Source: Paenarthrobacter aurescens TC1 (GTDB lineage: Bacteria > Actinomycetota > Actinomycetes > Actinomycetales > Micrococcaceae). Taken from it: a stretch of 64,000 bases of DNA. The stretch lies in assembly GCA_000014925.1 (NCBI GenBank), contig CP000474.1, positions 1,922,001-1,986,000 of the forward strand, in the 5' to 3' direction. Positions within the stretch are counted from its first letter, which is position 1. Each line of letters begins with the position of its first letter. This document shows positions 1 through 7,461 of the stretch, in pieces. The position numbers were made by a program, and so were the translations under genes. Under the pieces are notes generated by a model. That model saw nothing but the letters and a program-made list of their open reading frames with translations. It had not been told where the DNA came from and made no database searches.

Positions 1-1206
1 CTTCAGCGCTGCCGTGACGGAATCGGATCCCATGACGCCGGCAGTGCGCAACCCGAGGGCGATGAGCTGCGCGCCGGTCAGGGTTGCGACGTCAATGATG
101 GCGTCCGGCTTCTCCAAGCTGGCAGCAACGATGCCGTCGGCCATCACCAAACGCCCCTCAGCGTCTGTGTTCAGAACCTCAACAGTCTTGCCGCCGTAAA
201 TGGTGAATACGTCAGCAGGCCGCGCTGCGGCACCGGAGGGCATGTTCTCCGCGATGCAGAGCCAGGCAGTTGCCTTCAGGGGCAGGCCAAGGGAGGCGAT
301 GGCCAGGACCGTGTTAAGTACGACGGCGGCACCCGCCATGTCGCTCTTCATGTCGCCCATGCCGAGGGCCGGCTTAATGGAAATGCCGCCGGTGTCGAAA
401 GTGATGCCCTTGCCCACGAGTGCAATCTTCTTTGTGGCCTTGGCGGGGGCGTATTCCACCTTGACGAGGCGCGGTTGGCGGGTGGACCCCTTGCCGACGC
501 CGAGAATACCTCCGAAGCCTTCCTTTTCCAGGCGCTTTTCATCCCAGACCGTGATTTTGACCGGAAGGCCCTTGGCGAGTTCCTTGGCGGACTCGGCGAA
601 CGACTCGGGATAAAGGTGGCTCGGCGGCTGGTTGACCAGGGTGCGGGTGGTGTTCACGGCACGAGCGAGGACAATCGCCCGATCAAATGCCGGTTGGGCA
701 GACTTGGCTTCGACATCTGAGAAAATCAGGGCCTTGGCTACTGGTGCCTTCAGTCCATCCTTGCTGGAACGGTGCTCTGTGTAGGAGTACGCGCCCAGGG
801 CGGCTCCTTCGGCGACGGCTGCGACATCGGCGAGGGTCGCCGTCGGAAGGGCCAAGGTGACCGAAGAGGTACCGGCAAGCTGGCGCACAGCGGATCCCGC
901 CGCACGCCGCAGCGCTTCTTCGCTGAGGCTGCCGTCATCGGACAGCTTCCCGACGCCGGCAAGAACAAGAATCCCGGAGCCTGTTTCCGGAAGGCCCGGA
1001 AGGCGGTGCGCCTGGTCTGCTGCGCCGGTGATCCCCAAAAGCTGCAAGGAACCCGCAAGGGATTCGGCGGCCTTCGCGCTCAGCGGGTTGGAAAGCAATA
1101 CCGGCCCGTCCGCGCCTTGCGCGACGCCAATCACCAGCGCGTCGCTGGGGGACTTTTTCAGGTCCTTGGCGATGATGCCCAGGATGATGTCAGTAGTCTT
1201 GACCAC
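1..1206 (-). CDS. pepA: Leucyl aminopeptidase (M17), C-terminus cut by window edge
   Basis: Cytosolic M17 metalloaminopeptidase that removes N-terminal residues from peptides. Translating the minus strand gives a continuous frame of 402 codons running off position 1. It starts VKTTDIILGII and contains the family signature NTDAEGRL near positions 155-180, which supplies metal-binding Asp and Glu, plus a Lys-containing segment (VGKGITFDTGG) near 380-410. About 100 C-terminal residues are missing. The only workable start is GTG at 1206: an in-frame TGA lies five codons upstream and a TGAGGA Shine-Dalgarno-like stretch is in between. Divergent from the PAC2 gene. Confidence 0.93.
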   Translation of the reverse strand, partial: MVKTTDIILGIIAKDLKKSPSDALVIGVAQGADGPVLLSNPLSAKAAESLAGSLQLLGITGAADQAHRLPGLPETGSGILVLAGVGKLSDDGSLSEEALRRAAGSAVRQLAGTSSVTLALPTATLADVAAVAEGAALGAYSYTEHRSSKDGLKAPVAKALIFSDVEAKSAQPAFDRAIVLARAVNTTRTLVNQPPSHLYPESFAESAKELAKGLPVKITVWDEKRLEKEGFGGILGVGKGSTRQPRLVKVEYAPAKATKKIALVGKGITFDTGGISIKPALGMGDMKSDMAGAAVVLNTVLAIASLGLPLKATAWLCIAENMPSGAAARPADVFTIYGGKTVEVLNTDAEGRLVMADGIVAASLEKPDAIIDVATLTGAQLIALGLRTAGVMGSDSVTAALK

Positions 1207-1551
1207 GAGGATGTGTCCTCACTTCTCTCTGCATTGCATGGCGGGGCCGCATGTTTGGCGGCCTGCCCCGGTACGCCCCCGACGTCTTCTTGCGACGGTG
1301 GCCTTGGTCTTCAGGTCCAGCGTCGCAAAAGGGCGCCGGCCCGTTTCGATCGTAGTCTCTAGAACGCTGCGGACGGCAATTAAATGAGAGCTGCGGCACA
1401 TCAGGGGCAGGAATGCCCCTTGGCCGCCCAGCGTTGTATGGATTAATAGAGTCCCGCCGCCAAGCAAGTGCCCAGCGATGTTATGTCGCCGGGTGTCATG
1501 TGCTGGGTACCGGAACCTCCCCGAACTTTGTCATTGCGAAAGGAACACGCC
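1207..1551. other. Intergenic region between divergent pepA and PAC2 genes
   Basis: A 345-bp gap with no convincing gene. It holds a small hairpin at 1404-1419 (GGGGCA, 4-nt loop, TGCCCC). A second, longer-range complementarity GCGACG...CGTCGC lies at about 1292-1327. The upstream region of the PAC2 gene contains AT-richer sequence near 1432-1450 (GTATGGATTAATAGAG) that could hold its promoter, but I cannot pair a convincing -35 with it. No RNA gene is recognised. Confidence 0.5.
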
Positions 1552-2490
1552 GTGTTTGAACGGATATCCGGCTCCCTCCTGGACCCCGAATCGCTGTACG
1601 CGCGAAACATCGAGACCTTCCACAGCCCCGAGCTTCGCGGGTTGAACATGGTCATGGGATTCACGGGCTTTGCCGATGCCGGTCACGTGGTCCGGCAGAT
1701 CAATGCGGAACTGTTGGACGAACTGGGCGCCGAGGTGGTGGCCATGTTCGATGCCGACCAACTCATCGACTACCGTTCCAGGAGGCCCCACATCAGCTTT
1801 GTGGAGGACCATCTGCAGGACTATCAGGCGCCAAAGCTCGGGCTGTACAAGCTGAACGACGGTCTCGGCCAACCTTTCCTGTTGCTTGCCGGCTTCGAGC
1901 CCGACCTGCAGTGGGAGCGCTTCTCGCGTGCCGTCGTCGGAATCGTGGAAGAACTCGACGTCAACCTGGTGACCTGGATCCATTCCATCCCCATGCCCGT
2001 TCCGCACACGCGGCCTGTCGGGGTGACGGTCCACGGCAACATGCCGGACCTCATTGAGGGAATATCGAGTTGGAAGCCCACCGTGGATGTTCCTGCCGCC
2101 ATTGGACACATCCTGGAACTCCGGCTCACCGAAGCGGAGCGCAACGTAGCTGGCTACGTTATCCACGTCCCTCATTACCTTTCCGAAGCTGAGTACCCGC
2201 CGGCCGCAGTCGCCGGTTTGGAATACCTGGGGGCGGCAACTTCCCTCATGCTGCCGACGGACAGGCTCCGGGAAGCCGGCCGTGAAGTGGGCCGCCAGAT
2301 CGCCGAGCAGATCGAAGCTTCCGAAGAAGTGCAGGCAGTAGTGACTAATCTTGAGACGCGCTACGACGAGAAATCCGAGGGCATTGTCCGCCGCTCGCTG
2401 CTGGCCGACGAAAATGATGAACTGCCTAATGCCGAGGACATTGGTGCAGCCGTCGAGGCGTACTTGGCCCGTAAAGACTCGGCTCAATAA
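1552..2490 (+). CDS. PAC2 family protein
   Basis: 312-residue protein of the PAC2 (proteasome assembly chaperone) superfamily. Actinobacterial members are soluble and mostly uncharacterised; a link to the proteasome is a family hypothesis only. The N-terminal part (residues about 30-60) has the typical hydrophobic start LNMVMGFTGFADAGHVVRQI. The middle has WIHSIPMPVPHTRPVGVTVHG, and the C-terminus is a charged helix with many Glu residues. GTG at 1552 is chosen because AAAGGA sits 7-12 nt upstream; an in-frame ATG/TTG extension to 1468 lacks conservation-like composition. It is the first gene of a rightward run with the MFS gene 35 bp downstream. Confidence 0.85.
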   Translation: MFERISGSLLDPESLYARNIETFHSPELRGLNMVMGFTGFADAGHVVRQINAELLDELGAEVVAMFDADQLIDYRSRRPHISFVEDHLQDYQAPKLGLYKLNDGLGQPFLLLAGFEPDLQWERFSRAVVGIVEELDVNLVTWIHSIPMPVPHTRPVGVTVHGNMPDLIEGISSWKPTVDVPAAIGHILELRLTEAERNVAGYVIHVPHYLSEAEYPPAAVAGLEYLGAATSLMLPTDRLREAGREVGRQIAEQIEASEEVQAVVTNLETRYDEKSEGIVRRSLLADENDELPNAEDIGAAVEAYLARKDSAQ

Positions 2491-2513
2491 ATCAGCTTTG
2501 AGTTGCTGACAGG

Positions 2514-2519
2514 CATAAT
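2514..2519 (+). promoter_or_regulatory. Candidate -10 box of a leaderless transcript
   Basis: CATAAT lies exactly 6 nt before the GTG start of the MFS gene at 2526, and no Shine-Dalgarno sequence is visible. The arrangement would place the first transcribed base at the start codon. No good -35 at the right distance (TTGAGT at 2498-2503 is too close). Confidence 0.4.
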
Positions 2520-2525
2520 TGTGGG

Positions 2526-3881
2526 GTGAATGCTCCCCGCGCCTGGCTCATCTGGACGATCGGCGTGTTCGCCTACCTCGTGGCGGTTGCGCAGCGAACC
2601 TCTTTTGGTGTCGCAGGGCTGGAAGCCACTGAGCGTTTTCATGCCAGTGCCGCTGCCATCTCCTTTTTCACGGTGCTTCAACTCCTGGTTTACGCAGGGC
2701 TGCAGATTCCCGTCGGCGTCTTGGTGGACAGGTTCGGTTCGCGGGCCATGGTGGCCGGCGGGGCCGTGCTCATGGGGCTGGGGCAGCTCCAGTTGGCTTT
2801 CGCGGACAGTGTTCCCGGTGGCGTCCTGGGCCGGGTCCTGGTGGGAGCCGGCGACGCGATGACCTTCATTTCGGTGATCCGCCTGGTCCCCTTGTGGTTC
2901 GCACCTGCCAAGGTTCCGCTGGTCACACAGCTGACCGGCATGTGTGGCCAGCTCGGCCAGCTCTTCAGCGTGGTTCCGTTTGCGCTGCTTCTTCACAACG
3001 CCGGATGGACCCCCGCGTTCCTCACCCTGGCCGCCATGTCCGTGCTGGCGGTGGTCCTGGTGCTCGCAGTGCTACGGGACGCCCCACCCGGGCACCCGCC
3101 ACGGGAATCCGGCCAGGGTCTCCGCGCTACCGGCATCTCGCTGTCCCGCGCATGGAAGCAGCCTGGAACCCGGCTGGGGCTCTGGAGCCACTTCACCGTG
3201 CAGTTCAGCGGCAACCTTTTCGCCATGACCTGGGGCTATCCCTTCCTGTTGTCTGCGCAGGGACTTGATGCAGGTACCGTTTCCGGCCTCATGGCACTCT
3301 TCGTGGCCACGGCCATTGTTGCCGGCCCTGGGTTTGGCCGGTTCGTCTCAAGGCATCCCATGCGAAGATCTGCCATGGTCCTGCTGATTGCGTTGGCGAC
3401 CACCATGGCTTGGGCTGCAGTGCTGGTTCTTCCCGAGCGCGCGCCGCTGTGGCTCCTGGCCATTTTGGTGGTGGTGCTGGCCGTGGGTGGGCCCGGATCC
3501 ATGATTGGATTCGACTTCGCCAGGACATTCAACCCTTCGCACCGGATCGGTACGGCAACGGGCATCGTCAACGTTGGCGGTTTTATTGCGGCGCTCGTCG
3601 CCATCTACCTCATCGGCGTGGTCCTCGACGTCCTGTATGCCAGCGGGTTTTCCGACGGTGATCTTTACGGGCTCGCACCGTTCCGAATCGCCCTCAGTGT
3701 CCAGTTCATACTCCTTGCCCTTGGTACGGTGCTCATCCTGGCGACGCGGCGGAAGGTGCGCCGCCAGATGGCCTCCCAAGGAATCCACGTACAGCCGCTG
3801 ATGGCCGCCCTTGCCAGGCAGCGCCGGGAAAGGATTGAGCGGCGGCGTGCTTCACGGCCCGTTTCGGCGGACGACCAGTAA
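2526..3881 (+). CDS. MFS transporter
   Basis: 451-residue major facilitator with about 12 hydrophobic segments. It begins with NAPRAWLIWTIGVFAYLVAV and carries the MFS motif-A-like loop between TM2 and TM3 (VLVDRFGSRAMVAGG, about residues 67-82). A cytoplasmic central linker lies around residues 190-215, and a basic tail (RKVRRQMASQ...RQRRERIERRRAS) ends the protein. Substrate unknown. The GTG start at 2526 has no ribosome binding site but a -10-like hexamer 6 nt upstream, so it is probably translated from a leaderless mRNA (inference). A tandem 17-bp repeat follows the stop codon. Confidence 0.88.
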   Translation: MNAPRAWLIWTIGVFAYLVAVAQRTSFGVAGLEATERFHASAAAISFFTVLQLLVYAGLQIPVGVLVDRFGSRAMVAGGAVLMGLGQLQLAFADSVPGGVLGRVLVGAGDAMTFISVIRLVPLWFAPAKVPLVTQLTGMCGQLGQLFSVVPFALLLHNAGWTPAFLTLAAMSVLAVVLVLAVLRDAPPGHPPRESGQGLRATGISLSRAWKQPGTRLGLWSHFTVQFSGNLFAMTWGYPFLLSAQGLDAGTVSGLMALFVATAIVAGPGFGRFVSRHPMRRSAMVLLIALATTMAWAAVLVLPERAPLWLLAILVVVLAVGGPGSMIGFDFARTFNPSHRIGTATGIVNVGGFIAALVAIYLIGVVLDVLYASGFSDGDLYGLAPFRIALSVQFILLALGTVLILATRRKVRRQMASQGIHVQPLMAALARQRRERIERRRASRPVSADDQ

Positions 3882-3888
3882 GGGACAG

Positions 3889-3922
3889 TCCGGCGCTGCT
3901 TTACTTCCGGCGCTGTTTTACT
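3889..3922 (+). repeat. Tandem 17-bp direct repeat, two copies
   Basis: TCCGGCGCTGCTTTACT at 3889-3905 is followed without a gap by TCCGGCGCTGTTTTACT at 3906-3922, with 16 of 17 bases identical. It lies 8 bp after the MFS stop codon. Function unknown; probably a replication-slippage duplication. Confidence 0.8.
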
Positions 3923-3990
3923 GAGGCCGGTTTTCCACATAGGCAGGATGGTCACTGTCTCCTCCGGGAGGAGTTGAGCAGGGTGGAACC

Positions 3991-5244
3991 ATGACTTCCA
4001 ACAGAACGCTCAGCATCCACCAACCCGAAGACATTCTTGGCTACATCCCCCACATGTTGGGCTACTGGCCCGAGGACAGTCTTGTGGCCATCACCATGCA
4101 AGGGAAAGTCCTTGGCGCAACGCTGCGCGTGGATCTGCCGAAACTTGGTTCGCTCCAGGCCCGCTCATATTTCGCGGACCAGATCCGCAACTTCCTGGTT
4201 GCAGACGAGGACGCCAATGGGGTGGTTCTTGCCGTTTACACTGACACGGGATGGGCCGACGGCAGTGTATCCCGGCAGGCAATGCCGCTGCTTGAGGCCC
4301 TTCAATTCAGCCTTGATGAAGTGGACTTATCGGTTCGGGACGCGTGGCTGGTTGGCTCCGACTACTGGCGCAGCGCCTACTGCACGAATGTGGAATGCTG
4401 CCCTGATCCGGGACTGCCTGTTGATCGCATCAAGAACAGCAGGCTCAGCGCAGAACTGGTGTATATGGGGAGCTCAATCGGTCCATCGCCCAGGAGCGCT
4501 TCCGGAAAGCCGCAGCTTGCACGTCCCGGGGTGCTGGATCCTTTGGTGCTGGCAGCGGAGTCACGCTACGGGAAGCAGATCCTCAGTTCGTGGCGGAGTG
4601 AGCGCTTTCTGGATGCGGTCCTTGCGGTGTGGTGCCACGTGCTCGGCAGGTGCGAAGCAAATGACCCACTCCAGCCCGGGGTTGACGCAGAGCTCATGGG
4701 TTTCCTCAGAACCACCCTCAGGGTCCCTTCATGGCGGGACGCCGTGGTTGTGATGGCGGCAGCAGGCATGGAATCTGCCAAGTCCGGTGCCGCAGCCTTC
4801 GGACTTCTTGTTGAGGATAGCGGCGATACGCCTTTCGACCCACAAGAACTCGGTGTGCCGGGCTTGGTTGTTCCCGCCGACAACGTCACGTCTGGAGGGA
4901 ATTCCTCCAGGGACGTCTTCACGTACGGCGATGTTTTGTTGGGTATGCAACCGGACATGCCCCGCTGGAGCACCCTCGATGCGCTGCAAAAGGTTCTTGC
5001 CGGTTTATGTGTGGACGGAGAATCCGGTGTTGTACCTGCAGCGGCGCTGACCCTCCAAGGCTGGATTTCCTGGTGCAAGGGGCATGGATCCTTTGCACAT
5101 GCCTGCCTCAGCCGGGCGGTGGCCGCACAACCGGGGTACCGATTGGCCGAACTGCTCATGGATCTCCTGGGCGAGGGGACCATCTGCCCGTGGGCACGGA
5201 ACGCCGGCACTGCGTGGCGGGGGTTCAAGGACACGGTGGCATAG
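3991..5244 (+). CDS. DUF4192 domain-containing protein
   Basis: 417-residue actinobacterial protein matching DUF4192. The N-terminal signature is LSIHQPEDILGYIPHMLGYWPEDSLVAI, and the C-terminus (LARAVAAQPGYRLAELLMDLL-like) matches the family. Function unknown; no membrane segment or signal peptide seen. The ATG at 3991 is preceded by GGTGG. A perfect 6-bp hairpin at 3959-3973 (CTCCTC, 3-nt loop, GAGGAG) lies 17 nt further up and holds an SD-like sequence in its stem. The next gene in the same direction is the principal sigma factor, 246 bp downstream. Confidence 0.85.
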   Translation: MTSNRTLSIHQPEDILGYIPHMLGYWPEDSLVAITMQGKVLGATLRVDLPKLGSLQARSYFADQIRNFLVADEDANGVVLAVYTDTGWADGSVSRQAMPLLEALQFSLDEVDLSVRDAWLVGSDYWRSAYCTNVECCPDPGLPVDRIKNSRLSAELVYMGSSIGPSPRSASGKPQLARPGVLDPLVLAAESRYGKQILSSWRSERFLDAVLAVWCHVLGRCEANDPLQPGVDAELMGFLRTTLRVPSWRDAVVVMAAAGMESAKSGAAAFGLLVEDSGDTPFDPQELGVPGLVVPADNVTSGGNSSRDVFTYGDVLLGMQPDMPRWSTLDALQKVLAGLCVDGESGVVPAAALTLQGWISWCKGHGSFAHACLSRAVAAQPGYRLAELLMDLLGEGTICPWARNAGTAWRGFKDTVA

Positions 5245-5374
5245 GCGGTTTGGAAATTCATCAGGCTTGCGTTTCGCAAAACCGTGAGACAATGGATGCC
5301 GAGACCCGGTTGGGTCCGCGTTCGAATGCCTGAATTGGCCCCTTGATCGGGAACAATACAGTGTCGTCGGGAGT

Positions 5375-5421
5375 TCTCTATAGAGACTCTGCAGACGGCG
5401 ATCGCATTTGAAATTGATCGC
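5375..5421. repeat. Two inverted repeats upstream of the sigma factor gene
   Basis: A perfect 12-bp palindrome TCTCTATAGAGA lies at 5375-5386. A 6-bp inverted repeat GCGATC...GATCGC lies at 5398-5403 and 5416-5421. Both are in the 246-bp region before the sigma factor gene. A perfect -35-like TTGACA follows at 5426-5431, but the nearest -10-like TATGGT (5453-5458) is 21 bp away, longer than usual. The sites may be operators or parts of the promoter region; no regulator can be named. Confidence 0.4.
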
Positions 5422-5490
5422 GGACTTGACAGGGTCATAGTGGTGTTGCCCGTATGGTGATTCCACAGACCGCCGCTAGAAAGGTTTTCT

Positions 5491-6804
5491 GTGACTCCGT
5501 CTTCCGTCGAGAAGGAACCCGCCGCCCAGGCCGAACTGTCCGCTGAGGAAAAGAAGGCGGCAACATCGGCAAAGCGCGCCGCGACCCGTGCTGCCAACAA
5601 GGCCTCAGAGGGCGACTCTGACAAGCCGGCACCCAAGAAGCGTGGACCCAAGCCCGGCGCGAAGGCCGCAGCTGAAGCCGCGAACAAGTCCTCAGGCTCC
5701 GACTCTGAGGAGACCAGCGGCGAGGATGAAGACTTTGATCCCGCAGCTGCCGAGGAAGTCGAAGTCGGAGAAGATGACGTCGAGGACGGCGCCACGGCCA
5801 CCAAGGACAAGGCAGCTCCGTCCGGTTCGGGATTCGTCTACTCGGATGCCGACGACGATGACGCCCCTGTCCAGCAGGTCATGTCGGCCGGTGCTACAGC
5901 AGACCCCGTCAAGGACTACCTGAAGCAGATCGGCAAGGTTGCACTGCTGAACGCAGAGCAGGAAGTCGACCTCGCCCTCCGGATTGAGGCCGGCCTCTTT
6001 GCCGAGGAAAAGATCAACGCTGACGACGGGTCCATGGATCCCAAGCTCAAGCGTGAACTTGAATTCGTCATCCACGACGGCAAGCGCGCCAAGAACCACC
6101 TGCTCGAAGCTAACTTGCGCCTCGTCGTTTCCTTGGCCAAGCGCTACACCGGCCGCGGCATGCTCTTCCTCGACCTGATTCAGGAAGGCAATCTGGGCCT
6201 TATCCGCGCTGTGGAGAAGTTCGACTACACCAAGGGCTTCAAGTTCTCCACCTACGCAACATGGTGGATCCGCCAGGCCATTACCCGTGCCATGGCAGAC
6301 CAGGCCCGCACCATTCGTATTCCGGTGCACATGGTGGAAGTCATCAACAAGCTGGCCCGCGTACAGCGCCAAATGCTTCAGGACCTCGGCCGTGAACCGA
6401 CGCCTGAGGAGCTGGCGCTCGAACTGGACATGACGCCCGAGAAGGTTGTTGAAGTTCAGAAGTACGGACGTGAGCCCATTTCGCTGCACACCCCGCTGGG
6501 CGAGGACGGTGACTCGGAATTCGGTGACCTGATTGAGGACTCGGAGGCCGTTGTTCCTGCCGACGCCGTTAGCTTTACGCTGCTTCAGGAGCAGTTGCAT
6601 TCAGTTTTGGACACCTTGTCCGAGCGTGAAGCCGGAGTGGTGGCAATGCGCTTCGGCCTGACCGATGGCCAGCCGAAGACTTTAGACGAAATCGGCAAGG
6701 TCTACGGCGTCACGCGTGAGCGTATCCGCCAGATCGAATCCAAGACCATGTCCAAGCTGCGCCACCCGTCCCGCTCGCAGGTCCTGCGCGACTACCTGGA
6801 CTAA
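5491..6804 (+). CDS. rpoD: RNA polymerase principal sigma factor (sigma-70)
   Basis: 437-residue group 1 sigma factor directing core RNA polymerase to housekeeping promoters; also called sigA or hrdB in actinobacteria. The first ~130 residues are the Ala/Lys/Glu/Asp-rich low-complexity extension typical of actinobacterial SigA. Then follow region 1.2 ([28 protein letters not shown]), region 2 ([20 protein letters not shown]; region 2.3-2.4 [11 protein letters not shown] from residue 252), region 3, and region 4 with the helix-turn-helix [12 protein letters not shown] near the C-terminus. The start is GTG at 5491 with GAAAGG 7-12 nt upstream. A strong terminator follows the stop. Confidence 0.97.
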   Translation: MTPSSVEKEPAAQAELSAEEKKAATSAKRAATRAANKASEGDSDKPAPKKRGPKPGAKAAAEAANKSSGSDSEETSGEDEDFDPAAAEEVEVGEDDVEDGATATKDKAAPSGSGFVYSDADDDDAPVQQVMSAGATADPVKDYLKQIGKVALLNAEQEVDLALRIEAGLFAEEKINADDGSMDPKLKRELEFVIHDGKRAKNHLLEANLRLVVSLAKRYTGRGMLFLDLIQEGNLGLIRAVEKFDYTKGFKFSTYATWWIRQAITRAMADQARTIRIPVHMVEVINKLARVQRQMLQDLGREPTPEELALELDMTPEKVVEVQKYGREPISLHTPLGEDGDSEFGDLIEDSEAVVPADAVSFTLLQEQLHSVLDTLSEREAGVVAMRFGLTDGQPKTLDEIGKVYGVTRERIRQIESKTMSKLRHPSRSQVLRDYLD

Positions 6805-6825
6805 AAACACCCAGAGTCAGTGATG

Positions 6826-6866
6826 AAGCGGCCCTGTCGGACTTTCCGGCTGGGCCGCTTTTCTTG
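6826..6866 (+). terminator. Rho-independent terminator of rpoD
   Basis: Stem AAGCGGCCC (6826-6834) pairs with GGGCCGCTT (6852-6860) around a 17-nt loop and is followed by TTCTT. It lies 21 bp after the sigma factor stop codon. Confidence 0.85.
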
Positions 6867-6913
6867 TGCGCAGCATGCTGAACGCAGCCGACTGACCACA
6901 AGAGACTGAACGC

Positions 6914-6948
6914 AACAAGGCCCCTCCCGAAAGGGGAGGAGCCTTGTT
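6914..6948. terminator. Terminator hairpin between convergent rpoD and the DUF7455-type gene
   Basis: AACAAGGC (6914-6921) pairs with GCCTTGTT (6941-6948), and the inner stem CCCTCC/GGAGGA-like bases extend it. It sits 36 bp past the stop of the small minus-strand gene and probably terminates that transcript; it could act in both directions. Confidence 0.8.
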
Positions 6949-6984
6949 ATACGATCAAAAAGGGTTTCCGGATAGCCGGACTGC

Positions 6985-7206
6985 CTAGTCGACGGGGACG
7001 GGAGCCTTCTCGTTGAGGCGCTCGGTCTCATCGTGCCAGTCAGAAGTCATGGGCCGAAGCGTAGCTTCAACTGCACGTGCGTGGTGGCCGCAGAAGAGCA
7101 GCTCACCGCCGGAGGACTCGAGTACAACGCGGACGTACGCCTGGGCTCCGCAACGGTCACAGCGGTCAGCTGCGTTCAGCGTGCGGTCTGCAACTGCTGT
7201 TGTCAT
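6985..7206 (-). CDS. Small zinc-finger-like protein (DUF7455 type)
   Basis: 73-residue protein, MTTAVADRTLNAADRCDRCG..., with two metal-binding pairs: CDRCG near residue 16 and a later LLFCGHHAR (C-x-x-H). This resembles the small actinobacterial zinc-ribbon family DUF7455 often found beside sigma factor or topoisomerase genes. Function unknown. ATG at 7206 is chosen because a perfect AGGAGG (7212-7217, read on the minus strand) lies 5 nt before it; a longer frame to 7263 has no such site. It ends at a strong terminator. Confidence 0.85.
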   Translation of the reverse strand: MTTAVADRTLNAADRCDRCGAQAYVRVVLESSGGELLFCGHHARAVEATLRPMTSDWHDETERLNEKAPVPVD

Positions 7207-7461
7207 GTCGGCCTCCTTAGTAGTTCTGTACATCCATATAACCAGCATTCGACGCAGATCCATGGCAAGGATGGGTCACTTTCGCTGTCCGCGTATCACA
7301 TGTGCGTAACGTAACCGGGCAGGCTGCGTCCGCGCTGGAGTGGCAAACCGTGTCTGATGCCTTCCCCGGCTAGGCTGGTACGGGCAGTGTTTGCCTTGAA
7401 TTACCAGCCAAAACACGGTTGGGAAGCACCCCGAGATATACCCCGAAGGAGCACACCGCGA

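Noticed and set aside
1531..2487. A 318-codon minus-strand frame opposite the PAC2 gene
   Set aside because: Shadow frame with no domain. The plus frame has the PAC2 pattern and a ribosome binding site.
5426..5458. TTGACA/TATGGT as a standard promoter for rpoD
   Set aside because: The hexamers are good but 21 bp apart, too long for a normal promoter, so it is mentioned only as a candidate.
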